Origin: Chryseobacterium oncorhynchi
Lineage (GTDB): Bacteria > Bacteroidota > Bacteroidia > Flavobacteriales > Weeksellaceae
Direction: 5' to 3'
Assembly: GCF_002899895.1 (NCBI RefSeq)
Contig: NZ_PPEI02000001.1
Coordinates: 718,748 to 782,747, forward strand
Length of the DNA: 64,000 bases
The notes beneath the pieces were generated by a model. That model ran no database searches and was not told the DNA's origin. It saw nothing but the letters and a program-made list of their open reading frames with translations. The translations under genes were made by a program, and so were the position numbers. Shown piece after piece: positions 24,579 through 33,325 of this stretch (positions are counted from its first letter, which is position 1; each line of letters opens with the position of its first letter).

Positions 24579-26978
24579 ATGAAAAATATATTCTGTGTAT
24601 TGCTTCTTTCGATGGTACAACCTGTACTGGCTCAAACTAAATTAGAAAAAGCAATTACCAATCTTGAGGATCATTACGACCAAGAAAAAGTATACTTACT
24701 TACGGACAAATCACAATATGCAGCGGGTGACAAAATATGGTTTAAAAGCTTTGTATTTGATGGATATAACCGTTCTGCATTATCTACTACTCTATTTGTT
24801 GAATTATACGATTCTGATAAAAAAATAATAGACTGGAAAACGATACTTCTTACCAATGGTGAAGGCAGCGGAGATTTTCAACTGAAAGAGAGCCTTCCTG
24901 AACAAGTGTATTATGTAAGAGCTTATACTCCTTACATGACCAATTTTAATGAAGACTTCCAGATTGTTAAAACAATTCCGGTTTACAATCCCAGTTCTAC
25001 GGAATCGCTAGTGATTTCTAAGAGTTCTGATTGGTCTGCAAAAGCCTTTCCGGAAGGAGGAACTTTCATCAACGGTATTCCTACGAAGTTTGCCGTAAGA
25101 TTATCAAGCAATACTTCTCTGCCAGAAAACTGGACCGGAAAAGTAATAGACACCCAGAATCCAAAAGTACCGGTAACTACCTTTACATCTTTTGATAAAA
25201 ATGTTGCAGCCTTTACCATAACTCCTGCTTCAGGAAAAAAATACCAGGTTGTTATCCATGACAATACAGGAAAAGATAAAACAATAGATCTTCCACAAGT
25301 TGCAGACAGCGGTATTCATTTGGACGTTAACAGCTCTAAAGACGGGATTAAATATACCATAAAGGGAGCGAACTTAAAACAACAGCTTCAAGGGTATAAA
25401 ATTGTTGGAACCATCAATAACCACCTTGCATACAAAGCCAATATTAAGCAGTTGACTAATGAAGTTTCAAGTCTTATTCCTCCAAAAATCAGTAATGGAG
25501 CTAACGCTGTTTTACAACTAGCCATTTTTGATGAGCAAGACAACCTTGTGGCACAAAGACTTTGCTTTATAAAACCTAATGATCTAAAGATTGAGAAAGC
25601 AGAAATTATAGGCCAGAGCATAAAACAAACGCCAAGATCTTTCAATAGCATCGACCTTTCTCCAGAATCATACTTTAAAAATTATACGGTTTTGGTAAGT
25701 GAGGATGACGGCAGCAATAAGCCAGAAGAAGAAAATATTCTCAGCAGCCTTTGGTTAACAGGAGATTTTACTTCAAAAATAGACAGTCCGGCTCAGTATT
25801 TTTCTAAAAATGCCAATACAGAAGCTCTAGACGCGCTTCTTATTTCTGAAAACTGGAAAAGATTCGACTGGAATTCTGTACTTAGCGGATCTGTACCCAC
25901 CATTAAAAATAATCCTCAACAGTTTCTTTCTTACAAGGTAAAGCCTATTAAAAACAATGCCCTGCTGGTTAACGCCCCTGTAAGTTTAATGTTGAAATTA
26001 GGTAAAAACCAACCTGTTCTTAATCAATTTATAACGGATCAAAACGGATATGTTTATTTGAACAATCTTAACAATGATGATCCTTTGGAAGTTTCCTTAT
26101 TTGTAAGTTCAGAAAATAACAAGGAAGCCAATACCGATAATTTATTTGTCACTGTAGAGCCACTGGTTACTCCCACACAATTTAAGGGCAACTTTCCGGG
26201 TACAAAATATACAGTAGTAAAATCCGGTGCAAACAAAGTTCTTCCTCCTGCGATTGCTAGAGCCATCAACACTCAAAAAAACAATAAAAAAATAGAGAGT
26301 GCCGAAATACAAATTGACCAGGTAAAATTAGTAGGAAAAAAGAAAGATCCAAAAGAAGAATTGAACAAACAGCTATCCAGCGGAATGTTTAACTCCATTA
26401 ATGATCATGTATTCGACTTCGTGAATGAAGACCAGCATGTAGCCGGAGCCAATAATATATTAGACTGGCTGCAGGGAAGAGTGGCCGGTGTTACGCTTCA
26501 AAGAAACAGTTCAGGGATCAATGTACCTTACATTCGTAACAAGCCTGCCAAGCTGTATCTGGATGAAATGATTACCGATCCCGCAATGATTACCAGTATT
26601 CCTGTAAGCAATATTGCGATGGTAAAAGTTATTAAGAATTCAGGATTATTGGGTGATGCAGTAGCCATCTATACCATGAAAGGCGATCTGCAATCTAAAA
26701 ATACCGGAAAAGAAGCAACAAAAGCAAACTCAGCGATCATCAAAGGATATGATAAACCATCCGAATTTCTTGTTGAAATGATAGACGAAGATTCTCCTGC
26801 CAAAATTGAAAAAGACACCAGAGAAACCCTTTACTGGAATCCTAATTTGTTTGACAGCGATTATGTTCCTCCAAGAATTAAATTCTTCAATAACGACACT
26901 GCAAAACAATTTAAAGTTTTGATCATAAGCTTTGATGAAGATGACCATATTCTTTATCAGAATGAAATCTTTAAATAA
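24579..26978 (+). CDS. MG2-domain protein with TonB-receptor plug-like domain
   Basis: The start is placed at MKNIFCVLLL (ATG 24579), which gives a proper signal peptide (cleavage near VLA-QT). The 799-residue protein begins with a macroglobulin MG2-like domain (DQEKVYLLTDKSQYAAGDKI; YDSDKKIIDW; GEGSGDFQL), has a long beta-rich middle, and near residues 620-705 a plug-type domain (NILDWLQGRVAGVTLQR; KPAKLYLDEM; ISNIAMVKV-like). This family is common in Bacteroidetes at the outer membrane, but it has no barrel and so is not a transporter by itself. Role unknown; transcribed alone. Confidence 0.75.
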   Translation: MKNIFCVLLLSMVQPVLAQTKLEKAITNLEDHYDQEKVYLLTDKSQYAAGDKIWFKSFVFDGYNRSALSTTLFVELYDSDKKIIDWKTILLTNGEGSGDFQLKESLPEQVYYVRAYTPYMTNFNEDFQIVKTIPVYNPSSTESLVISKSSDWSAKAFPEGGTFINGIPTKFAVRLSSNTSLPENWTGKVIDTQNPKVPVTTFTSFDKNVAAFTITPASGKKYQVVIHDNTGKDKTIDLPQVADSGIHLDVNSSKDGIKYTIKGANLKQQLQGYKIVGTINNHLAYKANIKQLTNEVSSLIPPKISNGANAVLQLAIFDEQDNLVAQRLCFIKPNDLKIEKAEIIGQSIKQTPRSFNSIDLSPESYFKNYTVLVSEDDGSNKPEEENILSSLWLTGDFTSKIDSPAQYFSKNANTEALDALLISENWKRFDWNSVLSGSVPTIKNNPQQFLSYKVKPIKNNALLVNAPVSLMLKLGKNQPVLNQFITDQNGYVYLNNLNNDDPLEVSLFVSSENNKEANTDNLFVTVEPLVTPTQFKGNFPGTKYTVVKSGANKVLPPAIARAINTQKNNKKIESAEIQIDQVKLVGKKKDPKEELNKQLSSGMFNSINDHVFDFVNEDQHVAGANNILDWLQGRVAGVTLQRNSSGINVPYIRNKPAKLYLDEMITDPAMITSIPVSNIAMVKVIKNSGLLGDAVAIYTMKGDLQSKNTGKEATKANSAIIKGYDKPSEFLVEMIDEDSPAKIEKDTRETLYWNPNLFDSDYVPPRIKFFNNDTAKQFKVLIISFDEDDHILYQNEIFK

Positions 26979-26997
26979 TATATTGTTCTACATAAAA

Positions 26998-27026
26998 AAA
27001 GCCTTTCAGAAAAACTGAAAGGCTTT
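26998..27026 (+). terminator. Rho-independent terminator
   Basis: Arms AAAGCCTTTCAG and CTGAAAGGCTTT pair perfectly over 12 bp with an AAAAA loop, followed by CTTATTATTTTT, 20 bases after the MG2 gene stop. Confidence 0.9.
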
Positions 27027-27103
27027 CTTATTATTTTTAAAACAAGGCTGAAAAGATTATTTAAACCAATTTCCAGTGTTAAAAGAGTGAATATCCACCT
27101 ATT

Positions 27104-27964
27104 TTATGCACTTCTCAATTCTCCAATTTCCTTTACCAGTTTCGGGTACATGGTCTGTAGGTCAGCTCCACCCTTTGGCTCGCGGTTCATCTCCCTATCC
27201 ATGCTGTCATAGTGGTTCTCAGGATAAAGCTCATCTACGGTATCCCTTATTTCCGATTCATCTTCGTTGTCATGATTGGCAGAATAGGCTTCATCAGCTA
27301 CATACAACAGCCCCTCTGCCCAGCAGTCTCCAATATTAAAGCTGTATTTCCCGCTTACAAATGCCTGTATATCTTTTTTAATATCATCAAAAAACGCCTT
27401 GCCTTTCAGTAGCAGCCAACAGCGGAAATAAATAAATCCGTCGTCAGAAAGATAGTGGTTAAAGGTATATTTCCCATTCTCAGAGCTGAATTCGCATTCC
27501 AAAACAATGGAAAGCTCCGCAATTTCAGCCGTGTAAAGGTCACTCAGTTTTTCCTGCAGTGCCTTTTCAAAAAGAACAAGCCTTTCCTTTCCGAATCTGG
27601 AGAGATACGCCGTTAGATTTTCCAGATGCTCCTCTACATCATACTCGCTCCAATGGGCGTTTTTGTATTTATTTGATTTTTCAATGGCTTCCCAGAAATA
27701 AATATCGGCTTTTTCGGTTTCAGAAAGTTCTGCTTTCTGGGGGATTTCATCATGTTCAGGAATTTCCGTGTATCCCTTTTTGATCTTTTGGCTGATCAGT
27801 TTTTCAGATTCTCTGATACACTCCATTTCATCTGCAAATTCTTTAATGCTTTCACGCCCCTTGGTTCCTGTTTTTCCAAAAACTATTTTTTGGGTATTTC
27901 CAAAATATTCAACATTCCAAAATTTATCCGAGACTCCATTTTGATTGATCAAATTCTTTTTCAT
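27104..27964 (-). CDS. WGR-like plus DUF4240 domain protein
   Basis: The 286-residue cytoplasmic protein has an N-terminal WGR-type region (KFWNVEYFGNTQKIVFGKTGTKGRES, about 13-40) and a DUF4240 domain that begins at DIYFWEAIEKSNKY (about 87) and includes FIYFRCWLLLKGKAFFDD. WGR domains occur in PARPs and in molybdate/DNA-related proteins and bind nucleic acids; DUF4240 is unassigned. No operon partner is evident. Confidence 0.7.
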   Translation of the reverse strand: MKKNLINQNGVSDKFWNVEYFGNTQKIVFGKTGTKGRESIKEFADEMECIRESEKLISQKIKKGYTEIPEHDEIPQKAELSETEKADIYFWEAIEKSNKYKNAHWSEYDVEEHLENLTAYLSRFGKERLVLFEKALQEKLSDLYTAEIAELSIVLECEFSSENGKYTFNHYLSDDGFIYFRCWLLLKGKAFFDDIKKDIQAFVSGKYSFNIGDCWAEGLLYVADEAYSANHDNEDESEIRDTVDELYPENHYDSMDREMNREPKGGADLQTMYPKLVKEIGELRSA

Positions 27965-28051
27965 AAATATATAAAAAGGTGATTTAGGTATTTAAGGAAT
28001 TAAACTACAAAAAAATAAGGAACCCAGCTATTTTATTCGGTTTTAGTTTCA

Positions 28052-28576
28052 TTAAGTCTTTCCTCTCCTTTCAAGAATAAGGTGTGCTGCATCCAGCATT
28101 TTAATCAGGTGGATGTAAGGAATCACGAGATTCTTTTCCGGTAGATTATCGTAAACTCCCAGTGAGAAATAAACCATTCCCGAAAGAAAATAATCAAATT
28201 CCCTGATGCTGTACTCTCTGAATGCCTTTTTAAAGACCAGCAGAGGGTTTTGGTATTCCTTCTCCGAAAGCAAGCCAAAAAGTAATGGAGAAACATCTCC
28301 CAACTGAGTATTTACCGTCCATTTTCTGTCTTTCAGCATGATGAGGTAACAGGCATGCACCAACGACCTCATCGACTGGTGAAACTGAAAGATGACCGCA
28401 GGATCCTCATTAATCCAGCTATTTCTCCTTACCGCGCAACTCATAATGCTGTTTAGCCTTTCCTTAGATACGGCAAGATCATTCAACTGAAAATAGGTCT
28501 CCATCAGCTGTAATCCTGATTGCTTTTTACTCACTGCCCAATATTGGGACTCAAAGTCTGTTCCGGTCTTTTTCAT
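28052..28576 (-). CDS. Genus-type conserved hypothetical protein, copy 2
   Basis: The 174-residue protein is a clear paralogue of the product of 4429-4974, aligned over its full length (SGLQLMETYFQLNDLAVSKERL; NSWINEDPAVIFQFHQSMRS; MLDAAHLILERR). No signal, membrane segment or known motif is visible. Its own downstream end lacks the Lys/His tail of copy 1. Function unknown. Confidence 0.7.
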   Translation of the reverse strand: MKKTGTDFESQYWAVSKKQSGLQLMETYFQLNDLAVSKERLNSIMSCAVRRNSWINEDPAVIFQFHQSMRSLVHACYLIMLKDRKWTVNTQLGDVSPLLFGLLSEKEYQNPLLVFKKAFREYSIREFDYFLSGMVYFSLGVYDNLPEKNLVIPYIHLIKMLDAAHLILERRGKT

Positions 28577-29218
28577 GCGTTTGTATTTTTGTGATCAATT
28601 TCTTTTCATCATTTATAGATTGTATTGAATGGAGCGCAGCTCTCCACAGACCATGAAAATTTCACGATACCGATGCAAGCCAAGCTTTATTTTAGTTCTT
28701 CTGTACTAAATACTAATTGTTTTCTGTTAACGATTTTTTACAGGCTGTAAAGGAGGAAGCTCCGGCAATGGCAGAGCTTCCTGCCCATACAAACCCAAAA
28801 TAATATGATAGAATTTGTGTTTTTCTGAAAGCCCGAAAGCCGCAATGGATTGTACACCCCATTGTAACATGTCATGATACTGTATGTGATAAAGCAGGCT
28901 TAGAAAAAGAGAATTGTAGAAAAGCAGAACAGCATGAAAATAAAAACGGCATGGGACTCTACAATATCCGAACAGAGGTACTGGTATACCATGCATACAG
29001 ATAAGAGAGCCCACGCCTAGGTCGTGAGCTTCCTGCTTATCGTCTCGTATGCTAAAAATTACCAGTTTTCTGTTCGAGATTCTAAGCAATAGCTTCTATT
29101 ATTCTTTGAAGTATCGCAAAGCTACTTTATTGTAGCTTATCTTACAAATATAAAACAATTTCTGAAATATGTACTATAGTACATAATATTTTTTATTGTT
29201 TTTCATTCACTTTGACTT
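28577..29218. other. 642-bp gap with a G+C-richer block and no convincing gene
   Basis: Positions about 28730-29090 are visibly richer in G+C than the surroundings and hold a 120-codon minus-strand frame (28727-29089) whose product is aromatic- and Leu-rich without a recognisable pattern. It could be a decayed gene or an imported fragment. Both ends of the gap are A+T-rich; the right end holds the palindrome listed separately. Confidence 0.35.
29168..29185. promoter_or_regulatory. 18-bp perfect palindrome, probable operator
   Basis: TATGTACTATAGTACATA is self-complementary over 18 bases. It ends 33 bases before the ATG of the XRE regulator, over the expected promoter (a TCACTTTG that is close to TAnnTTTG lies just downstream). 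Perfect palindromes at this place are usually operators for a dimeric repressor, here most likely the XRE protein itself. Confidence 0.55.
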
Positions 29219-29500
29219 ATGAATGAATCATTAGACGAAATAGAAAGGTTTGTTATAAAACGTATAAAAGAAATACGTGAAACAAAAGGAATTACTCAGG
29301 AAGAGTTATCCCTTTCGATTGGTAAGAATATTGGATTTATTTCACAGATAGAAGCTCCTTCTAAAAAAGCTAAATACAATTTAATCCACTTAAATTTAAT
29401 TGCTATAGCATTAGGTTGCTCTATCAAAGACTTCCTACCTAATGAACCAATTAAAGAAAAGAAATACGATATTAAAGAAATTAAAACCAAAAAATCCTGA
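29219..29500 (+). CDS. XRE-family transcriptional regulator next to CBASS
   Basis: The 93-residue protein is an HTH_3 domain with a short Lys-rich tail: RIKEIRETKGITQEELSLSI, the recognition region GKNIGFISQIEA, and a third part ALGCSIKDFLPNE. The stop codon lies inside the left arm of the terminator, so the last three codons form part of the hairpin. It sits 198 bases before the CD-NTase gene in the same direction and probably controls that locus. Confidence 0.85.
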   Translation: MNESLDEIERFVIKRIKEIRETKGITQEELSLSIGKNIGFISQIEAPSKKAKYNLIHLNLIAIALGCSIKDFLPNEPIKEKKYDIKEIKTKKS

Positions 29501-29515
29501 CGAGAGTCGGGATTT
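29492..29515 (+). terminator. Terminator hairpin with GAGA loop, copy 2, overlapping the XRE stop codon
   Basis: Arms AAATCCTGAC and GTCGGGATTT surround a GAGA tetraloop, followed by TTTTT. The XRE stop TGA (29498-29500) is within the left arm. It nearly equals the hairpin at 22171-22194. Confidence 0.85.
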
Positions 29516-29613
29516 TTTTATGGTGAAAATTTTAAGAAATTCCGTGAAAATACGGATTGAAAATTTCGTGGTGAATTTTATTTTTGTTGATTATGGAAAA
29601 CCGTAAAAAATCG

Positions 29614-29635
29614 AATATATGGATTCATATATTTG
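29614..29635 (+). promoter_or_regulatory. CBASS promoter -7 element overlapped by an inverted repeat
   Basis: TATATTTG at 29628-29635 matches TAnnTTTG, 64 bases before the CD-NTase ATG. An inverted repeat AATATATG (29614-29621) / CATATATT (29626-29633) overlaps it with a four-base spacer, a typical repressor position. Upstream, CCGTGAAAATACGG (about 29541-29554) can fold as a small hairpin. Confidence 0.45.
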
Positions 29636-29698
29636 AGTGTCAACAGTCAAATAACTTTCTAATACAATAATTAGATCTATAAACCAATACAACTATTT

Positions 29699-30703
29699 AT
29701 GGCCACAACAGTAAATAATGCTTTCGAAACATTTATGAAAGATTATGTCCGGATAGATTCTGAACGAAATAAAGTAGCAAAAGCAAGTAAAAATAACTTA
29801 ATATCTGAAATAGAAAAATTTCCAGATGATGGGAAATTTTTAGATTTATATTCTAATAATACACGATTAGATTACGGTTCATATTATAGAAAAACTAAAA
29901 TAAGACCATTAGATGATATTGATATTATGATTATATTACATGCTAATGGGAATTGGAGAGAACCAACTTCAACAGGTTTTTTAATACGTGTGCCAGAAAC
30001 TGCTACAAAACAACTAGCATTATGTGATACAAATACTAATATATTAAACTCCATTAAGGTTATAAATAAATTTAAAGAGTATCTTGGAAAAGTATCGTCT
30101 TATAAGAAAGCTGAAATAAAAAGAAATCAAGAAGCCGTAACCTTAGAATTAAATTCTTATGAGTGGGTTTATGATATTGTTCCATCATTTAAAACTATGC
30201 CTGATGATTCGGGTAAGACTTTCTTTTTAATTCCAGATGGTAGTGGAAATTGGAAACCAACTGATCCTAGAATTGATAAAGAGAGAACTTCAAATATTAA
30301 TAACAAACAAAAGATTTCAGTTTTAGATGTTATCAGAATTATGAAGTATTGGACAAAGCGCCGCACAGCAACAACAATGGGTTCATACTTTTTAGAATGT
30401 TTAATTCTTAATTACTATGATTCTAATGACGTTACTAGTAGCAATTACATAGATGTCGAATTGCCTAAAATTTTTGCCTATATATACCATAACATACACA
30501 ATAATTTAATAGATCCTAAAGGGTTCCAAGGCAACTTAAATTCACTATCTTTTACTGAAAGGAACTCTGTACAAGAAAGGGCAAAAAGGGATTATCATTT
30601 AGCTAATGATGCAAGAAAATTTGAAAGTGAAGGTAAACAAAAAGAGGCTATTGAAAAATGGCTTGAAATATTTGGTTCTGAATTTCCAAAGTATAATTTA
30701 TAG
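29699..30703 (+). CDS. CBASS cyclic-oligonucleotide synthase (CD-NTase, SMODS)
   Basis: The 334-residue protein has the polymerase-beta-type nucleotidyltransferase core of CD-NTases: GS at 60-61 within YGSYYRKTKIRP, metal-binding DxD at 73/75 (LDDIDIMIIL), and a third acidic residue at Asp159 (WVYDIVPSF). The C-terminal helical part fits SMODS proteins. Such enzymes make cyclic di- or oligonucleotides on phage infection. The next gene, 3 bases downstream, encodes a membrane effector, so this is a minimal type I CBASS. The exact nucleotide product cannot be read from the sequence. Confidence 0.85.
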   Translation: MATTVNNAFETFMKDYVRIDSERNKVAKASKNNLISEIEKFPDDGKFLDLYSNNTRLDYGSYYRKTKIRPLDDIDIMIILHANGNWREPTSTGFLIRVPETATKQLALCDTNTNILNSIKVINKFKEYLGKVSSYKKAEIKRNQEAVTLELNSYEWVYDIVPSFKTMPDDSGKTFFLIPDGSGNWKPTDPRIDKERTSNINNKQKISVLDVIRIMKYWTKRRTATTMGSYFLECLILNYYDSNDVTSSNYIDVELPKIFAYIYHNIHNNLIDPKGFQGNLNSLSFTERNSVQERAKRDYHLANDARKFESEGKQKEAIEKWLEIFGSEFPKYNL

Positions 30704-30706
30704 AAA

Positions 30707-31582
30707 ATGAATAATATTAAAATCAAACAAGAATTACCCGAAAATTTGAGATTATTAAAAGCTCAACGAGTAATTTATTCTCAAGCTAAAAATATTTATA
30801 AATGGCAATTAACAATTACTATTTTAGTCGTTATACTATTAAATTTTATGAAAATATTTCAAAAAAATATTTCATCAATTGATTTAACACCCTACATTGC
30901 GTTAGTTTCAATAATTATTACTTTAATCGATTTATTATTTTTATCAGATATCTTATCCACATACAAAAAAAATGCAGCTAAGACTCAAGAGCTATTTGAT
31001 TGTAGTGTATATAATATGGATTGGAATCAAACAAATTGCGGAGAAAAGCCTGAAAATTGGATAATCGAGAATGCAAGTAATAAATATATTCATAATCCAA
31101 AAGCACCATTAACAAATTGGTATCATATAAGTTTGGATGGATTAGCCCAAGAAGAAGCAATTCTGAGATGTCAAGAAACAAATTTAGAATATGACAGGAA
31201 ATTAAGATATCATTTTAAGAATGATTGTACAATAGTAGCATTAATAGTGGTTACTCTTTCTTTCATAATTGCTACAATCATAAATGCATCAATACAAGGA
31301 TATCTTACAAACTTCTTTGCTCCAACGCTCCCTTTGCTTGTAATTTTATTTAAATTGATATTAGATAATCAAAAAGCAGTAAAATCATTAGAAGAGGTAA
31401 GAAAAGCAGCAAGAATACTCGGAAATTCAGATACATTACCAACTTTACATCAACTTAGACAAGTACAAGATAAGCTCTTTTGCAGCAGAAAAGACAGTGT
31501 TTTAATACCTGAAAATTATTATACATTCAGGAGAGATAAGTTAGAAAAATCTACTGAAAGTAATATCTCTAACAATTTATAA
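30707..31582 (+). CDS. CBASS four-helix membrane effector (S-4TM-like)
   Basis: The 291-residue protein has two pairs of membrane helices: about 35-55 and 63-83, then about 180-200 and 207-227. The N-terminus LLKAQRVIYSQAKNIYKWQ resembles the start of SMODS-associated 4TM effectors, and there is a soluble part between the pairs and after them. In type I CBASS such proteins are thought to permeabilise the membrane when the cyclic nucleotide binds. Its start is 3 bases after the CD-NTase stop, so the genes are co-translated. Confidence 0.8.
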   Translation: MNNIKIKQELPENLRLLKAQRVIYSQAKNIYKWQLTITILVVILLNFMKIFQKNISSIDLTPYIALVSIIITLIDLLFLSDILSTYKKNAAKTQELFDCSVYNMDWNQTNCGEKPENWIIENASNKYIHNPKAPLTNWYHISLDGLAQEEAILRCQETNLEYDRKLRYHFKNDCTIVALIVVTLSFIIATIINASIQGYLTNFFAPTLPLLVILFKLILDNQKAVKSLEEVRKAARILGNSDTLPTLHQLRQVQDKLFCSRKDSVLIPENYYTFRRDKLEKSTESNISNNL

Positions 31583-31643
31583 TGAAATAACATTATCACC
31601 CTTGCTATCACACAAATCCTTTCATGTGATTTAAGCATTATAA

Positions 31644-31776
31644 ATTATCATTCTAACAGCTAAAGCCACATACAATCGTGCGATAGAAAGAGGCTATTTC
31701 AAACCAACAATAACAAATCTATGTTTAAAAAACTATAACATTTGCAATAACCTTAGCTAAAAGAATCGGAAATTAA
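31644..31776 (+). pseudogene. Possible remnant of an XRE regulator, frameshifted
   Basis: In one frame 31656 onward reads TAKATYNRAIERGYFKPTITNL, which looks like the second half of an XRE domain (the pattern SRxExGxxNPTLxxL). The following part continues in another frame as ITFAITLAKRIGN and a stop at 31774-31776, matching the usual LAxALxxxLxxL end. No start or first half is visible. This suggests a decayed second regulator after the CBASS genes. Confidence 0.35.
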
Positions 31777-32597
31777 GACTTTCGACTTCTAATAATTAAT
31801 TCCAGATTAATAATTAGAAAATGAAGGAAAACTCCTATCCCAATACAATATATAATAACATAATGAATGGTGTATAATATATTAGCCATTGGTGTTAGTG
31901 GGGACATATTTCCTGTGAATATAGAGGATATACTGTATGGCAGAAGCGTTGCAAAAGTCCAAAAATTATTTCTATCCAGTTCAGCTTTTTTTACTTTGTA
32001 GTATTGGAACTCGTTTTTAAGATAATTAATATCTTCAGTTATCACCTTTCCTAATTTCATAGTATCTAATTCAGCGTAGCCTCCACCCCTATGTAATTCT
32101 TTTTTTAACATTCCATTTTTATCAAAAACATAAACAGTAGCCATGTAATCTCTACCAGGAATATTAGAATTAATAACTGCATGTATTATACTAGCTTCCG
32201 TAAAAGTTAATTGCTTTAGTTCATTTAATTTCTTGTTTAAGATTTTATAATTTGAGAGTTTAATATTTTCAAGATATTTAATCTCATAAGGAATATTTTT
32301 AGAATCATCAACCCATTCATTAAGCACCAACTTTTTTCGATTATCATGGATAGCAGTTTTAAATTCAAAACTAGCTGGATTATTTTTGAGCATTAAGGTA
32401 TATAAAAAAGGAAACACTACTAAATGCAAAGTAAACATTATTGAAAGACATGAAATTGCATATTTAAATTTCTGATACTTTTCCGATTTGGAAATTCTGT
32501 AGAGATATACACAGAAAGATAAAATAATTAAGATTAAGAATGATGTTGAAAAAAATTCACCAATACCAAATGAGATTTTAATTAAAGTTAGTACCAT
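31773..32597 (-). CDS. Membrane protein of unknown function
   Basis: The 274-residue protein has two N-terminal hydrophobic segments (about 8-30 and 45-70), a soluble extracytoplasmic part of about 130 residues (including INSNIPGRDYMATVYVFDKNG) and two C-terminal membrane segments. I do not recognise a family. It is convergent with the CBASS pair and might be part of the same island, but there is no direct sign of that. Confidence 0.6.
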   Translation of the reverse strand: MVLTLIKISFGIGEFFSTSFLILIILSFCVYLYRISKSEKYQKFKYAISCLSIMFTLHLVVFPFLYTLMLKNNPASFEFKTAIHDNRKKLVLNEWVDDSKNIPYEIKYLENIKLSNYKILNKKLNELKQLTFTEASIIHAVINSNIPGRDYMATVYVFDKNGMLKKELHRGGGYAELDTMKLGKVITEDINYLKNEFQYYKVKKAELDRNNFWTFATLLPYSISSIFTGNMSPLTPMANILYTIHYVIIYCIGIGVFLHFLIINLELIIRSRKS

Positions 32598-32748
32598 ATA
32601 AGTTTTTTATCTACAAACATACAAGAGATAATAATATATTAATTACGGTAAACCGTAATGTCATTATCTAAAATTCTCATAACCTTAAAGCAAATCATAA
32701 CTCACTTATTAAGATTCACTTTTAGCTTCTCACAAGAACAACGCAATC

Positions 32749-33175
32749 CATTAAAAACCTCACTACAAGAGCTGTAGACCGTTCCAAAGTGCCGCTCAGC
32801 AGTTCCCCAACTCTCTCAAGGTTCTTCCCAACAGCTAATAGCCAGTTGAGGAACTGCAGATGTCCACTTACCCAAGTGGGTAGAACAAGTTACAAACAGC
32901 CTCGGGGCACTTACATAACTGGCTGTAGGCAGTTCCAAAGTGCCTCTGGGTACTCCCCTAACCCCCTCGAGGGTCTTTCCAACCCCCTTTACCCCCTTAA
33001 GGAACGGCCTATACCCCCTTACCTAAGGGGGTAGAACCGGTTGCATAACGGGCTAGAGACCCTTACCCAACGGGCTTCAGGCCGTTATTCAGAGGGTATC
33101 ACCACTTATCATAGCCCCTGGAGGGGGTTATAAAACGAGGTGCAGAGATTTTCTTCTTCATACCCTATAAAATAG
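32749..33175. repeat. C-rich hairpin leader repeat, copy 1 with an extra 151-bp unit
   Basis: This stretch is repeated before the paralogous lipoprotein gene at 50771-51043. It begins CATTAAAAACCTCACTAC and is C/G-rich in an A+T-rich background. Two tandem units are seen here, 32771-32921 and from 32922 to about 33073, whereas the second copy has only one. Each unit has a hairpin: ACCCCCTTA/TAAGGGGGT at 33013-33032 in unit B, and CCACTT/AAGTGG at 32864-32879 in unit A, where base changes on both arms keep the pairing. A CCCTCGAGGG palindrome lies at 32964-32973. The gap 32598-32748 before it shows nothing else. Confidence 0.7.
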
Positions 33176-33199
33176 ATACACAATGTACACATTGTGTAT
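33176..33199. promoter_or_regulatory. 24-bp inverted repeat upstream of the lipoprotein gene
   Basis: Arms ATACACAATGT (33176-33186) and ACATTGTGTAT (33189-33199) pair perfectly with a two-base spacer AC. The core AATGTACACATT is kept in the second cassette near 51052, where the outer arms are degraded. It may be an operator. A candidate -7 box TATATTTA lies at 33301-33308. Confidence 0.5.
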
Positions 33200-33325
33200 A
33201 GGTTGCATATTCTATGTTAATACGGATTTCCATAATGCTGTATTCATAAATTATTTATTTTTATCCCGTGGTGAAAATCACATCAAATAGAATTAATTAT
33301 TATATTTACAAACACACAAATGCTT

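Noticed and set aside
28727-29089. 120-codon minus-strand frame
   Set aside because: No recognisable pattern, odd amino-acid composition and no neighbours in an operon; kept only as part of the gap description.
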